Source: Acidobacteriota bacterium (GTDB lineage: Bacteria > Acidobacteriota > Terriglobia > Bryobacterales > Bryobacteraceae). From it: DNA of 64,000 nucleotides. Below are positions 9,235-17,045 of the stretch, in pieces. Every line of letters begins with the position of its first letter. The first letter of the stretch is position 1. The position numbers and the translations under genes are program-made. The stretch spans positions 1-64,000 of the forward strand of contig JAFKEE010000030.1 in the NCBI GenBank assembly GCA_017307505.1. The letters are read 5' to 3'. The notes below the pieces were generated by a model. That model saw only the letters and a list, made by a program, of their open reading frames with translations. It did not search any database and had not been told where the DNA came from.

Positions 9235-9704
9235 GCATTCCTCCCGGTTTGAAAGGCGGCGACGTTCATGTCATGCAGTCTGGGCGCGAGATGGCCGGTG
9301 ATGGCGGTAATCCAGGCGGACTCAGGGAAGTCGAGGTGGCGGCTGAGCGCGCCCAGGAGCGCCACGTTGATGCTCTTGTCGCTCTTCAGCTTGTGACCGG
9401 CCAGGATGGAGGGCTCGATCAGGACGCCGGTTGGTTTGAGGGCGGCCCGATTGACGTCGATCTGGGTGGGGTCGAGGACCACCAGGAAGTCGGCTTCGCC
9501 GTCCGGCACCATGGGGCTGAAGACTTTGGAGCCGAAGCGGACATCGCTGGACACAGAACCGCCGCGCTGGCTCATGCCGTGGATCTCGCTCTTTTTGACA
9601 TCCAGTCCTGCGGCGAAGGCGACCTCCGCGACGATGTCCGAGGCTTTCAGAACGCCCTGTCCGCCCAGGCCGGCGATGACGATGTTCCTGATGCTATTGC
9701 TCAT
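9231..9704 (-). CDS. iorB: Indolepyruvate oxidoreductase beta subunit
   Basis: A 157-residue gamma-type pyruvate/ketoisovalerate oxidoreductase domain: [27 protein letters not shown] at the start, the [22 protein letters not shown] block, then [10 protein letters not shown]. This is the small subunit of indolepyruvate:ferredoxin oxidoreductase, which converts aryl pyruvates plus CoA to aryl-acetyl-CoA and CO2. It is shorter than the 190-200 residues I expect for IorB. Its start overlaps the iorA stop by 11 bp, and its end overlaps the paaK start by 4 bp, so the subunits are translationally coupled. Confidence 0.88.
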   Translation of the reverse strand: MSNSIRNIVIAGLGGQGVLKASDIVAEVAFAAGLDVKKSEIHGMSQRGGSVSSDVRFGSKVFSPMVPDGEADFLVVLDPTQIDVNRAALKPTGVLIEPSILAGHKLKSDKSINVALLGALSRHLDFPESAWITAITGHLAPRLHDMNVAAFQTGRNA

Positions 9705-11331
9705 GGGTGTTGCCCTCCGGACACTTCTCGTACTGCTTGATGGCTCCAGCGGCCAGAAGGCAGTTGCGGCGCGCGATGATGACGGAGAGCCGGCCAGAGT
9801 CGAGGCTGGTTTTCACGAGTTCGGTGAAGGCGGCGGGATCGCGCGTGGGGTCGACTACGTGAACATCGGGGATGCCCATGGCGCGGATGACGTTTTCGAA
9901 GACGAATTTGCCGGTGCTGGCGTGATCGAGCGTGCGGCCTGTGCCGGGATGCTCCTGCAGGCCGGTCATCGCTGTGGTGCCGTTGTCGAGGATGAGTAGC
10001 AGGTGGCCGGTGGGCGGCGGGTTGTAAACCATCTCGACCAGACCGGTGATGCCGCTGTGGACGAACGTGCTGTCGCCGATGACGCTGACGACGCGGCGGG
10101 CTTCGTCGATGGGGAGAGTGTGGCGGAGCCCGAGTCCGACGCCGATGGAGGCGCCCATGCAGACCAGGGTGTCCATGGCGAGGAAGGGCGGCAGGACCCC
10201 GAGCGAGTAGCAGCCGATATCTCCGGAGACGATGCAGCCGAGATCGCGCAGGGCCGTGAAGACCGTGCGGTGCGGGCAGCCGTGGCACAGTTCCGGGGGC
10301 TTGCCGGGCACAGGTTTGGGTTCGGGGGTGAGGTCGCCCGCTTCCATACGCCGGACGCGCGCGACATTCAGTTCCCCGAAGCGGAAGGCTTCCGCACCGG
10401 CTTCCACGGCGATGCCGGCGGCGCGGGCGGCGTCGGCGAGGTAGGGATCCCCTTCCTCGATGACGAGGGTTCGCTCGTGGGCAGCCGCGAACGATTTCAT
10501 CCTTTCGAGAGGCAGGGGGTAGGTCAGGCCCAGTTTCAGAACGCTGGCCTGAGGCAGGGCCTCGCGGACGTATTGGAACGACACTCCGGAGGTGATGACT
10601 CCGAGGGTGCTGCTGCCGGAAACTACGGCGAGCGGGCCCTCCCGTTCGTTCCATTCGGCGATCTGCGCCAGTTTTGTGCGGAGCTTGTGGTGGGCGGGCC
10701 GGGCGTAGGCCGGAATCATGACGCGGGCCGGGACGTCGCGTAAGTAACCGGCGGCCGGCGCGGGCGGCACGGGGTAGGCCGGCGTTTCCACGATGGTCTT
10801 TGAGTGGCAGACGCGTGTGGTTATGCGGAGCAGGACAGGGATGCTCCAGCGTTCAGAGATTTCGATGGCGAGGAGTGTGAAGTCGTAGGCTTCCTGCGAG
10901 TCAGCGGGCTCGAGCATGGGGATGCCGGCGGCCACGGCGTAGCGGCGGTTGTCCTGCTCGTTCTGGCTGGAGGCCATGCCAGGGTCGTCGGCGGAGACGA
11001 TGACCAGGGCTCCTCGAACGCCGGTGTAGGCCACGGTGAAGAGCGGATCGGCGGCGACGTTCAGCCCCACGTGCTTCATGGTGACCAGCGCGCGTCCTCC
11101 CCCAAAGGCCACGCCGATGCCCACTTCCAGGGCAACCTTCTCATTGGGCGACCACTGGGCACGTCCGCCGAGAGAGTGGAGCGACTCGAGGATTTCGGTG
11201 GAGGGCGTGCCCGGATAGCCGGTGCCCAGGGTGAGTTGCGCCTCAAAGGCGGCAAGCGCCACTGCTTCATCACCGCTGAGGATGCGCCTGGATGGTGCGG
11301 TTGGATGGTTCAAAACGAGCTGGCCTCGCAC
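9694..11331 (-). CDS. iorA: Indolepyruvate oxidoreductase alpha subunit, no ferredoxin domain
   Basis: A 545-residue alpha subunit. The N-terminal pyrimidine-binding domain shows GYPGTPSTEI, TMKHVGLNVAADP and SADDPGMASSQNEQD. The C-terminal TPP-binding half shows LCHGCPHRTVF, VSGDIGCYSLG and VIGDSTFVHSGITG, which holds thiamine diphosphate and Mg. Classical IorA is about 600 or more residues and ends in a domain binding two [4Fe-4S] clusters. Here the protein stops at [25 protein letters not shown] with only two cysteines, so that domain is absent. The overlap with iorB argues against a recent frameshift. Electron output must use a different partner, or this is a variant enzyme. It is the first gene of the operon; its promoter should lie in 11332-11415. 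Confidence 0.88.
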   Translation of the reverse strand: MRGQLVLNHPTAPSRRILSGDEAVALAAFEAQLTLGTGYPGTPSTEILESLHSLGGRAQWSPNEKVALEVGIGVAFGGGRALVTMKHVGLNVAADPLFTVAYTGVRGALVIVSADDPGMASSQNEQDNRRYAVAAGIPMLEPADSQEAYDFTLLAIEISERWSIPVLLRITTRVCHSKTIVETPAYPVPPAPAAGYLRDVPARVMIPAYARPAHHKLRTKLAQIAEWNEREGPLAVVSGSSTLGVITSGVSFQYVREALPQASVLKLGLTYPLPLERMKSFAAAHERTLVIEEGDPYLADAARAAGIAVEAGAEAFRFGELNVARVRRMEAGDLTPEPKPVPGKPPELCHGCPHRTVFTALRDLGCIVSGDIGCYSLGVLPPFLAMDTLVCMGASIGVGLGLRHTLPIDEARRVVSVIGDSTFVHSGITGLVEMVYNPPPTGHLLLILDNGTTAMTGLQEHPGTGRTLDHASTGKFVFENVIRAMGIPDVHVVDPTRDPAAFTELVKTSLDSGRLSVIIARRNCLLAAGAIKQYEKCPEGNTHEQ

Positions 11332-11415
11332 AAAGAGGAGTAAAAGAGAAGTTTATGTTAATTATGAGGCAGGGAGCAAACGAGGAACCGGCGGGGTGAT
11401 AGCAGGCGGGGCCGG

Positions 11416-11793
11416 CTAGAGCTTCGACTTGAGGAGTTTCGCTGGCGCGCGGAGCCGCCAGGCCTCCAGGATGTGTCCGGCGAGGTCATCGTCGCTAATA
11501 CGGTCGAGTTCCACTCCGACCCAGCCTTTTACGCCGACGTAGGGGGGGTAGTAGAAGGTCTCCGGCCAGGTGGCGAGCATCGTGGCCTGCGCGCCGGGCG
11601 GTACAGGGAGCCAGACCGCGATGTGGCCATCGTTGTGGTGGTTGTTGGAGAACATGGTGAAGACCTTCTTGTTGACGAAGAAGGTGGGCTCGCCGTGAGA
11701 GAGCTTTTCCGTGGTGCCGGGCAGGCTGAGGCAGATGCGGCGGACGCGCTGCATGTGGGCTTCGGAGTCGATGGGTCTGGCGGATTTCGGCAT
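11416..11793 (-). CDS. MmcQ/YjbR-family protein
   Basis: A 125-residue protein of the YjbR/MmcQ fold. It shows the typical start [35 protein letters not shown], a central [11 protein letters not shown] segment, and the end [27 protein letters not shown]. The family has a CyaY-like or double-wing DNA-binding-like fold and is common in bacteria, but its cellular role is unsettled. It lies on the same strand 85 bases upstream of iorA, too far for coupling, and is divergent from the following membrane-protein gene. No catalytic residues can be proposed. Confidence 0.8.
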   Translation of the reverse strand: MPKSARPIDSEAHMQRVRRICLSLPGTTEKLSHGEPTFFVNKKVFTMFSNNHHNDGHIAVWLPVPPGAQATMLATWPETFYYPPYVGVKGWVGVELDRISDDDLAGHILEAWRLRAPAKLLKSKL

Positions 11794-11904
11794 GCGGTGA
11801 ACGGGCCCCTCTGTGGTGATTGTCGCGCGAAATGGTGACGGGCTGAGGAGGGGCGGAACTCAGCTGTCGGGCACGGTGTCGAATGCAGCGTGATCCGGAT
11901 TCGT

Positions 11905-13239
11905 ATGTCCCGCCCAGTGCTGGAAGATCCCTCCTCGCCGTTGGATTGGAAGCTGCAGATGTGGATGTTGTCGTCGATCTTCTTCTGCCTGCCCTTCCTG
12001 GAATTCCCCGGCGGCGAGTTGTGGATGTTGTGGCCGCTTCCGCAGTACGCGCTGATTCTTGCGCTGTGCACTACTTTGCTGACTGCGGTCTTTTTCCTGG
12101 GGCCTGCGTTGGCGGTTCACGCATCCGGGAAGTCCCTGACTGGCGCGGTGGCACTGTCTGTTGGGTCCATTCCAGCGGAAGGTGTGCGTGCGTGCTGTGT
12201 CGGGGTGCTGGTCCTCTGGATTGCGGATTTGCTGGGCCGCTCACTCTATGCAGTCATCAACGCCACTTCGTTGAGGGGTCCAGATTGGGTAGTAGGCTGT
12301 CTTGCCGTGGCTGTCCTCGGGTTCCTTTTCGTCACCGCTTTCCAGAGTCCTTTGGTCAGCGGGAAGATGGCCTTTCTTTCTACGAAACTAGGTCTAGCCA
12401 TTCTGATGGCTGCACTGTTTCGAGTTGGCGACGGGTGGCCGGCAATCCAGCACGGGTTCGCCAATCAGGGTGAGTTCGCAGGTCCGCGGGTTGTCTGGCG
12501 CGGCTTTGCGCTGCTCGTCGCCACTTTGGCTCCGCTCGCATTGATTGCTGCCGGGTGGGGCAGCCGGATCCAGGGGCGCAAGCCGATCGCGTATGCAGCT
12601 TCCTTTGGCTGGGCGATGCCGCTGTTTGTTGCGATGCTGCTGGTTGGTGTGGTCAAGGTGTCGGTTGGCAGTTCCGAGTTTTACCAGCCGAGCCTGCAGC
12701 CGAGCGTGACGATGGCGCTTTGGGCGAAGAGCGCCAGGAGTGGCGTGCCGCCTCGCGTCCTGATTGCATCCTTGACTGTGTTTGGGGCCTTGCGCTTCGG
12801 GGTTCGAGGATTCGCGGACCTGGCAGCGATTGCCAGCCGGGGCCTGCGTGGGAAATGTCTATCCATCGCAGCCGCAATCCTGCTGATGGCAGGGCTTTGC
12901 TTGTTTCCGTGGAATGAACACCTCAGCAAGCTCAGGACGGCAACCTCTTACGTTCTGGCTGTGACCGCAATGGTCCTCACCGCTGATCTGCTGGTTCGCC
13001 GCGGGAAGAACCGGTCTGAGCGCAGGTTCGACTGGGGTGGATGCGTCGCGATGCTGGCGGGTCTGGCGTCCCCGTGGTATCTGCCCCTCTGGTTTGTTGG
13101 GCCGGTGGATGACTCCTGGTGGCACCGGTCGATCCTGCCCGCCTGCGGAGTTGCGTTTGTTGCCTGCATTCTGAGCCGCGGCCTCGAGAAGTTGTCACGC
13201 AAGGTCAGACACGGAGTTGAGCGGGCGCCACTGGCGTAA
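11905..13239 (+). CDS. Polytopic inner-membrane protein of unknown function
   Basis: About 444 residues with roughly eleven or twelve hydrophobic stretches spread over the whole length, so an integral inner-membrane protein. Short charged loops separate the segments, for example GSRIQGRKP and RRGKNRSERRFDW. I recognise no transporter signature, nucleotide site or glycosyltransferase motif. Size and topology would suit a permease, but that is only a guess. The frame is open from a GTG at 11890; ATG 11905 is chosen, though neither has a convincing ribosome-binding site. It is followed 180 bases later by the mscS-like gene. Confidence 0.6.
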   Translation: MSRPVLEDPSSPLDWKLQMWMLSSIFFCLPFLEFPGGELWMLWPLPQYALILALCTTLLTAVFFLGPALAVHASGKSLTGAVALSVGSIPAEGVRACCVGVLVLWIADLLGRSLYAVINATSLRGPDWVVGCLAVAVLGFLFVTAFQSPLVSGKMAFLSTKLGLAILMAALFRVGDGWPAIQHGFANQGEFAGPRVVWRGFALLVATLAPLALIAAGWGSRIQGRKPIAYAASFGWAMPLFVAMLLVGVVKVSVGSSEFYQPSLQPSVTMALWAKSARSGVPPRVLIASLTVFGALRFGVRGFADLAAIASRGLRGKCLSIAAAILLMAGLCLFPWNEHLSKLRTATSYVLAVTAMVLTADLLVRRGKNRSERRFDWGGCVAMLAGLASPWYLPLWFVGPVDDSWWHRSILPACGVAFVACILSRGLEKLSRKVRHGVERAPLA

Positions 13240-13310
13240 TCACTTTTCAGCCCACCCGTCACCCATTCCAGGGATTCCCCATTGCCCGGAGGCGAGCGCA
13301 GAATATCGAA

Positions 13311-13330
13311 AGGGCGGGCTGTACCGCCCT
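13311..13330. terminator. Weak terminator-like hairpin
   Basis: A perfect 7-bp GC-rich stem (AGGGCGG/CCGCCCT) with a 6-base loop sits between the membrane-protein gene and the mscS-like gene. No strong T tract follows on the plus strand; on the minus strand three T follow. It may reduce read-through between the two genes. Confidence 0.3.
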
Positions 13331-13418
13331 CTCTGATTCATGGCTCCACCGTCTTTTCGCGGAGCTGATCCGGCGAACACCACGTTGTCGCGGTTGCCGG
13401 GTCCCAGGTAAGGAGACT

Positions 13419-14522
13419 ATGAAAGAAATCACTCGCTTCCTGGTCGATAACTGGCAGGTGCTGGTTATCCCTACTGCCGTGTTCGGTGTTGTGATGGTGG
13501 CGGGGATCTTCGCCCGCCGGTTGCTGTTCAGCCGGCTGCACTCGTGGGTGGGGCGTACAAGGAGCTCCATCGATGATGTGGCGCTGCAGTCGCTCCATGG
13601 GCCGTTTCTCTTCTGGATCGCGATTCTGGGACTGCACCTGGCTACGCAGTCCGTGGAACTGCCTCCGAAGGCCTCCGCGCTGCTGGCAAAGATCTTCCTG
13701 ATCCTCTGGATCATTTCGTTGACCATTGTCTGCTCGCGGCTGGTGGTTCTGACCATTAAACACAGGGGGAGCAAGCTCTATGGCGCTCTGCCGGTTACTA
13801 CGCTCACCCAGACACTGGCCCGCCTTTTTGTGATCAGCTGCGGCACATTGGTGCTGCTGAATACGCTGGGGATATCGATCACGCCGATCCTGACGGCGTT
13901 GGGCGTGGGCGGCCTGGCTGTTGCGCTGGCATTGCAGGATACACTTTCCAATCTGTTCGCGGGTTTCTACCTCAGCATTGCGGGACAGGTGCGCGCCGGA
14001 GATTACATCAAGCTGAGCTCCGGTGAAGAAGGCTACGTTGCCGATATGGATTGGCGCAGCACCACACTGCGGGCGTTGGCCAATAACTACATTGTGGTCC
14101 CCAATGCGCATCTGGCGCGCGCCATCCTCACGAATTACCATCTGCCCGAGACGCGAATGTCGCTGTCGATTCCGGTGAGTGTCGGTTTCGATTCGGACCC
14201 GGATGTTATCGAGCAGGTGCTGGTGGATGAGGCCAAGGCGGCCGCGGGCGAGATCCCGGGCTTGCTGGCCGAACCTGCACCTTTCGTGCGGTTCATCCCG
14301 GGCTTCGGCCCGTCCTCGCTGGATTTCACGCTGATCTGCCAAGTGGGCGAATTCGTCGATCAGTACTTCGTGCAGCATGAGCTGCGCAAACGCATCTTCC
14401 GGCGCTTCCGCCGCGATGGGATTCTGATTCCATTCCCGGCCCGGACGGTCTACATGCACGAGCAGGCGCCGTTCCTGTCGCCCCAAAATGCCAATTCGCG
14501 CCGCAGCGCCGCTTCGGTCTGA
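13419..14522 (+). CDS. MscS-family small-conductance mechanosensitive channel
   Basis: A 367-residue membrane protein with several N-terminal hydrophobic helices and the canonical MscS pore and beta domain: LTALGVGGLAVALALQDTLSNLFAGF (Gly/Ala-rich pore helix TM3), then AGDYIKLSSGEEGYVADMDWRSTTLRALANNYIVVPNAHL (the conserved beta domain). The C-terminal alpha/beta domain follows to the end. MscS channels open under membrane tension to release solutes during osmotic downshift. The start ATG follows AAGGAGAC at suitable spacing. The gene is convergent with the next UroD-like gene, 21 bases apart. Confidence 0.92.
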   Translation: MKEITRFLVDNWQVLVIPTAVFGVVMVAGIFARRLLFSRLHSWVGRTRSSIDDVALQSLHGPFLFWIAILGLHLATQSVELPPKASALLAKIFLILWIISLTIVCSRLVVLTIKHRGSKLYGALPVTTLTQTLARLFVISCGTLVLLNTLGISITPILTALGVGGLAVALALQDTLSNLFAGFYLSIAGQVRAGDYIKLSSGEEGYVADMDWRSTTLRALANNYIVVPNAHLARAILTNYHLPETRMSLSIPVSVGFDSDPDVIEQVLVDEAKAAAGEIPGLLAEPAPFVRFIPGFGPSSLDFTLICQVGEFVDQYFVQHELRKRIFRRFRRDGILIPFPARTVYMHEQAPFLSPQNANSRRSAASV

Positions 14523-14543
14523 GCCCGATCCGGGCGAGTGTCT

Positions 14544-15686
14544 TTAATAGGCGCCGGATTCCCGGGCAGCTTCGATCATGGCTACGACGTTCTGCCGGGG
14601 GGTGTCCGGTTCCAGGAAATCCGACGCGGCAAAGATGTACCGGCCTCCCGGCTTCCCGATCGACATGATGTGGCGAGTTCGCTCCGCGACCTCGGCTGGT
14701 GTGGCAGTCTTGAGGAACTGGATCTGATCCAGGTTGCCCAGCAGGCAGACCTGGTCGCCCAGCGCTGCCTTGGCTTGAGCGAGATTGTTGTCTCCGGCTG
14801 GCGGTTCCGATACGGTCTCCCACAACGTCATGCCGAGTTCACGGTAGTTGGGATAGAGACGCCTGGCGCGGCCGCAATTGTGGAAGACGGTGAAGGCTCC
14901 CGCTGAATGGATGGAGTCGATCAGAGGCTTTTCATACTCCTGGATGTACGTGCGAAAGAAGGCTGAGCTGACGGTGCCGGCATTGGCGATATGGCCCTGG
15001 ATGCCGACGCAGTCGGCGCCCGCGTCGACAAGCGCCTGGCAGTACTCGCACTGGGCACGGGTCATGCGGTCCATCAGAGCGCGGTAGCTTGCCTCATCCT
15101 CGATGGGCTCCATGAAGAGCGCCTCGCTGCCGCGTAGATCAGCCGCGTAGTTGAAGACTCCGGCGAAGCCCCAGGGTGCGAGCACGCCGCGGTCGCCGAG
15201 CAGAGCCTGCCAGCCGGCAATTGTTTGGCGCATCAGGGCGCGCTCTTCGTCGTCCAGCGGCGGGAGGTGATCCAGGAACGCCTTGAGGTCGTCGGGTGTT
15301 TCGAGGAGATGCTTCGTCGTGACGCGCATGGCGCCCTTGGTGGCGACGCCGATCTCTTCTACTGCTTCTTCCTGGACGAGAGTCCGGTGTGGTGTGGTGA
15401 TCTCGGTGCGGTAGCGGATGATGCGTCCATCGAATTCACTGCTGTTGGAAAGCTCCCAATTCGGATAGCTCTTGCGCAGGAAGTGCGGACGCTGGAACTG
15501 ATTGTGCTTGGCCATCAGGTCGAAGTCCAGCTCATTGGCCAGTTCGACGGCGTCAACGACACGGTCCACCGTCGGGCGGTCGGGATAGTACCAGGACAGG
15601 TATTGCTCTTGGACGAAGGGGGAGACTGGGACTCGATCGGCGGTTTCGCCTCTCAGTGTGGCGAGTAGTCGCTCTCGCGGGGTCAT
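14544..15686 (-). CDS. Uroporphyrinogen decarboxylase-family protein
   Basis: A 380-residue UroD-superfamily protein (MTPRERLLATLRGETADRVPVSP). A His-x-Cys motif is visible in TVFHNCGRARRLYPN near residue 265, followed by GNLDQIQFL where methyltransferases of the MtaA type would place the next ligand, so the zinc site is only partly conserved. It is clearly different in sequence from the other UroD-like protein at 2625-3848. It is not expected to be HemE. It stands alone on the minus strand, divergent from the yhaO-like gene with about 105 bases between them. The substrate is unknown. Confidence 0.78.
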   Translation of the reverse strand: MTPRERLLATLRGETADRVPVSPFVQEQYLSWYYPDRPTVDRVVDAVELANELDFDLMAKHNQFQRPHFLRKSYPNWELSNSSEFDGRIIRYRTEITTPHRTLVQEEAVEEIGVATKGAMRVTTKHLLETPDDLKAFLDHLPPLDDEERALMRQTIAGWQALLGDRGVLAPWGFAGVFNYAADLRGSEALFMEPIEDEASYRALMDRMTRAQCEYCQALVDAGADCVGIQGHIANAGTVSSAFFRTYIQEYEKPLIDSIHSAGAFTVFHNCGRARRLYPNYRELGMTLWETVSEPPAGDNNLAQAKAALGDQVCLLGNLDQIQFLKTATPAEVAERTRHIMSIGKPGGRYIFAASDFLEPDTPRQNVVAMIEAARESGAY

Positions 15687-15791
15687 GCGGTAATTCCTCT
15701 GTGGAGAGTATTACAGAGGTGCGTGCATTCCGGGTTATTGCAGACCCGGCGGCGGGCGATTATCTACAATCGCACTGGTAGGGGAGTTTGC

Positions 15792-17045
15792 ATGTTTCAA
15801 TTTCTGCACGCCGCTGATCTGCACCTGGATAGCCCGCTCACCGGACTGGCCCGCTACGAGGGTCTGCCGGCGGAAGAGATCAGGAACGCGTCGCGGCTGG
15901 CGCTGGCGAGGCTGGTGGATTGTGCGGTGGAACGTCGCGCTCGTTTCGTGGTCCTGGCCGGCGATATCTACGACGGTTCGTGGCGCGACGCGGCGACGGG
16001 GCTGTTCTTCGCCGGGCAGATGGCGCGGCTGCGACAGGCCGGGATTCCTGTCTACCTAATTCAGGGTAACCACGACGCGGAAAGTGTCATGGCGAAATCC
16101 ATCCGGTTGCCGGACAATGTGCACTCCTTTTCGGGCCGGAAAGCGGCCAGTTTCGAAGTGCCGGGTGCGCCGGCCGTGGTGCACGGCCAGAGTTTCGTCA
16201 ACCGGGCGACCGAGGCGAATCTGGCGGCACAGTATCCGGCCCGGGTGGAAGGGCGATTCAATATCGGAGTGCTGCACACATCCCTGTCTGGCTTTGAAGG
16301 GCATGCGCCGTACGCGCCCTGCTCGCTGGATGATCTGGCGGCCAAGGGGTACGACTACTGGGCACTGGGCCACGTGCACAATACTCAGATCCTGTGCCGG
16401 GATCCGTATGTCGTGTTTCCGGGGAATCTGCAGGGCCGCAACATTCGGGAGACCGGTCCGAAGGGCGCTTACCTGGTGAGTGTGGATGACGGGCTTCGCG
16501 TGGAGGATTGTGCGTTCGTGCCTTTGGGGTCGTTCCAGTGGCAACGTGTGGCGGTGGACTTGACCGGTTGCGACAGCCTGGCGGAGTTGCACCGCCGGTT
16601 CGAGGCAGGACTACGGGCGGTTGCAGAGTCCGGCGGGGACGATTCGCAGGTGATTGTTCGTGTGCGCTTCACGGGGTCCACCGCGCTGCATGCCACATTG
16701 CCTGGCCAGTCCGATTGGAAAGACGATCTGCGCGCGTTGATTACCGATGTGAGCGCCGGACGGATGTGGCTGGAGAAGATCGAGCTAGACCTGATGCCGG
16801 CTGGACAAATTGTGGATCTCACCGGGCCCATGGCGGAGTTGACGGAGGCCCTGCAGCGGGCCGGCGCTGATCCGGAGATCGCGGAGAAGGCCGACCTGCA
16901 GCCACTCCTACAGAAGCTTCCAGATGAGGTACGCGGGGAGGTGGCCGGCTGGCTGGATCCCGCCGGACCTCGCTATCGAAAGCTGCTGGAAGAGGTGGAG
17001 TCGATGCTACTGCAGAAGCTCACGGGGCAGGGAGGCGCACAGTGA
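15792..17045 (+). CDS. yhaO: SbcD/YhaO-like metallophosphoesterase (DNA exonuclease)
   Basis: About 417 residues of the calcineurin-like phosphoesterase fold with all metal motifs: HAADLHLDSPL (DxH), LAGDIYDG (GDxxD), IQGNHDAES (GNHD), VLHTSLSG and ALGHVHNTQIL (GHxH). The C-terminal half carries the YhaO/SbcD capping and linker regions. Such proteins are Mn-dependent nucleases that work with an SMC-like ATPase, encoded here by the next gene with a 4-bp GTGA overlap. The frame is open from 15723, but ATG 15792 after GGGGAG begins directly with the MFQFLHAADLHLDS start typical of the family. Probable role: double-strand end processing or clearing of DNA hairpins. Confidence 0.85.
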   Translation: MFQFLHAADLHLDSPLTGLARYEGLPAEEIRNASRLALARLVDCAVERRARFVVLAGDIYDGSWRDAATGLFFAGQMARLRQAGIPVYLIQGNHDAESVMAKSIRLPDNVHSFSGRKAASFEVPGAPAVVHGQSFVNRATEANLAAQYPARVEGRFNIGVLHTSLSGFEGHAPYAPCSLDDLAAKGYDYWALGHVHNTQILCRDPYVVFPGNLQGRNIRETGPKGAYLVSVDDGLRVEDCAFVPLGSFQWQRVAVDLTGCDSLAELHRRFEAGLRAVAESGGDDSQVIVRVRFTGSTALHATLPGQSDWKDDLRALITDVSAGRMWLEKIELDLMPAGQIVDLTGPMAELTEALQRAGADPEIAEKADLQPLLQKLPDEVRGEVAGWLDPAGPRYRKLLEEVESMLLQKLTGQGGAQ

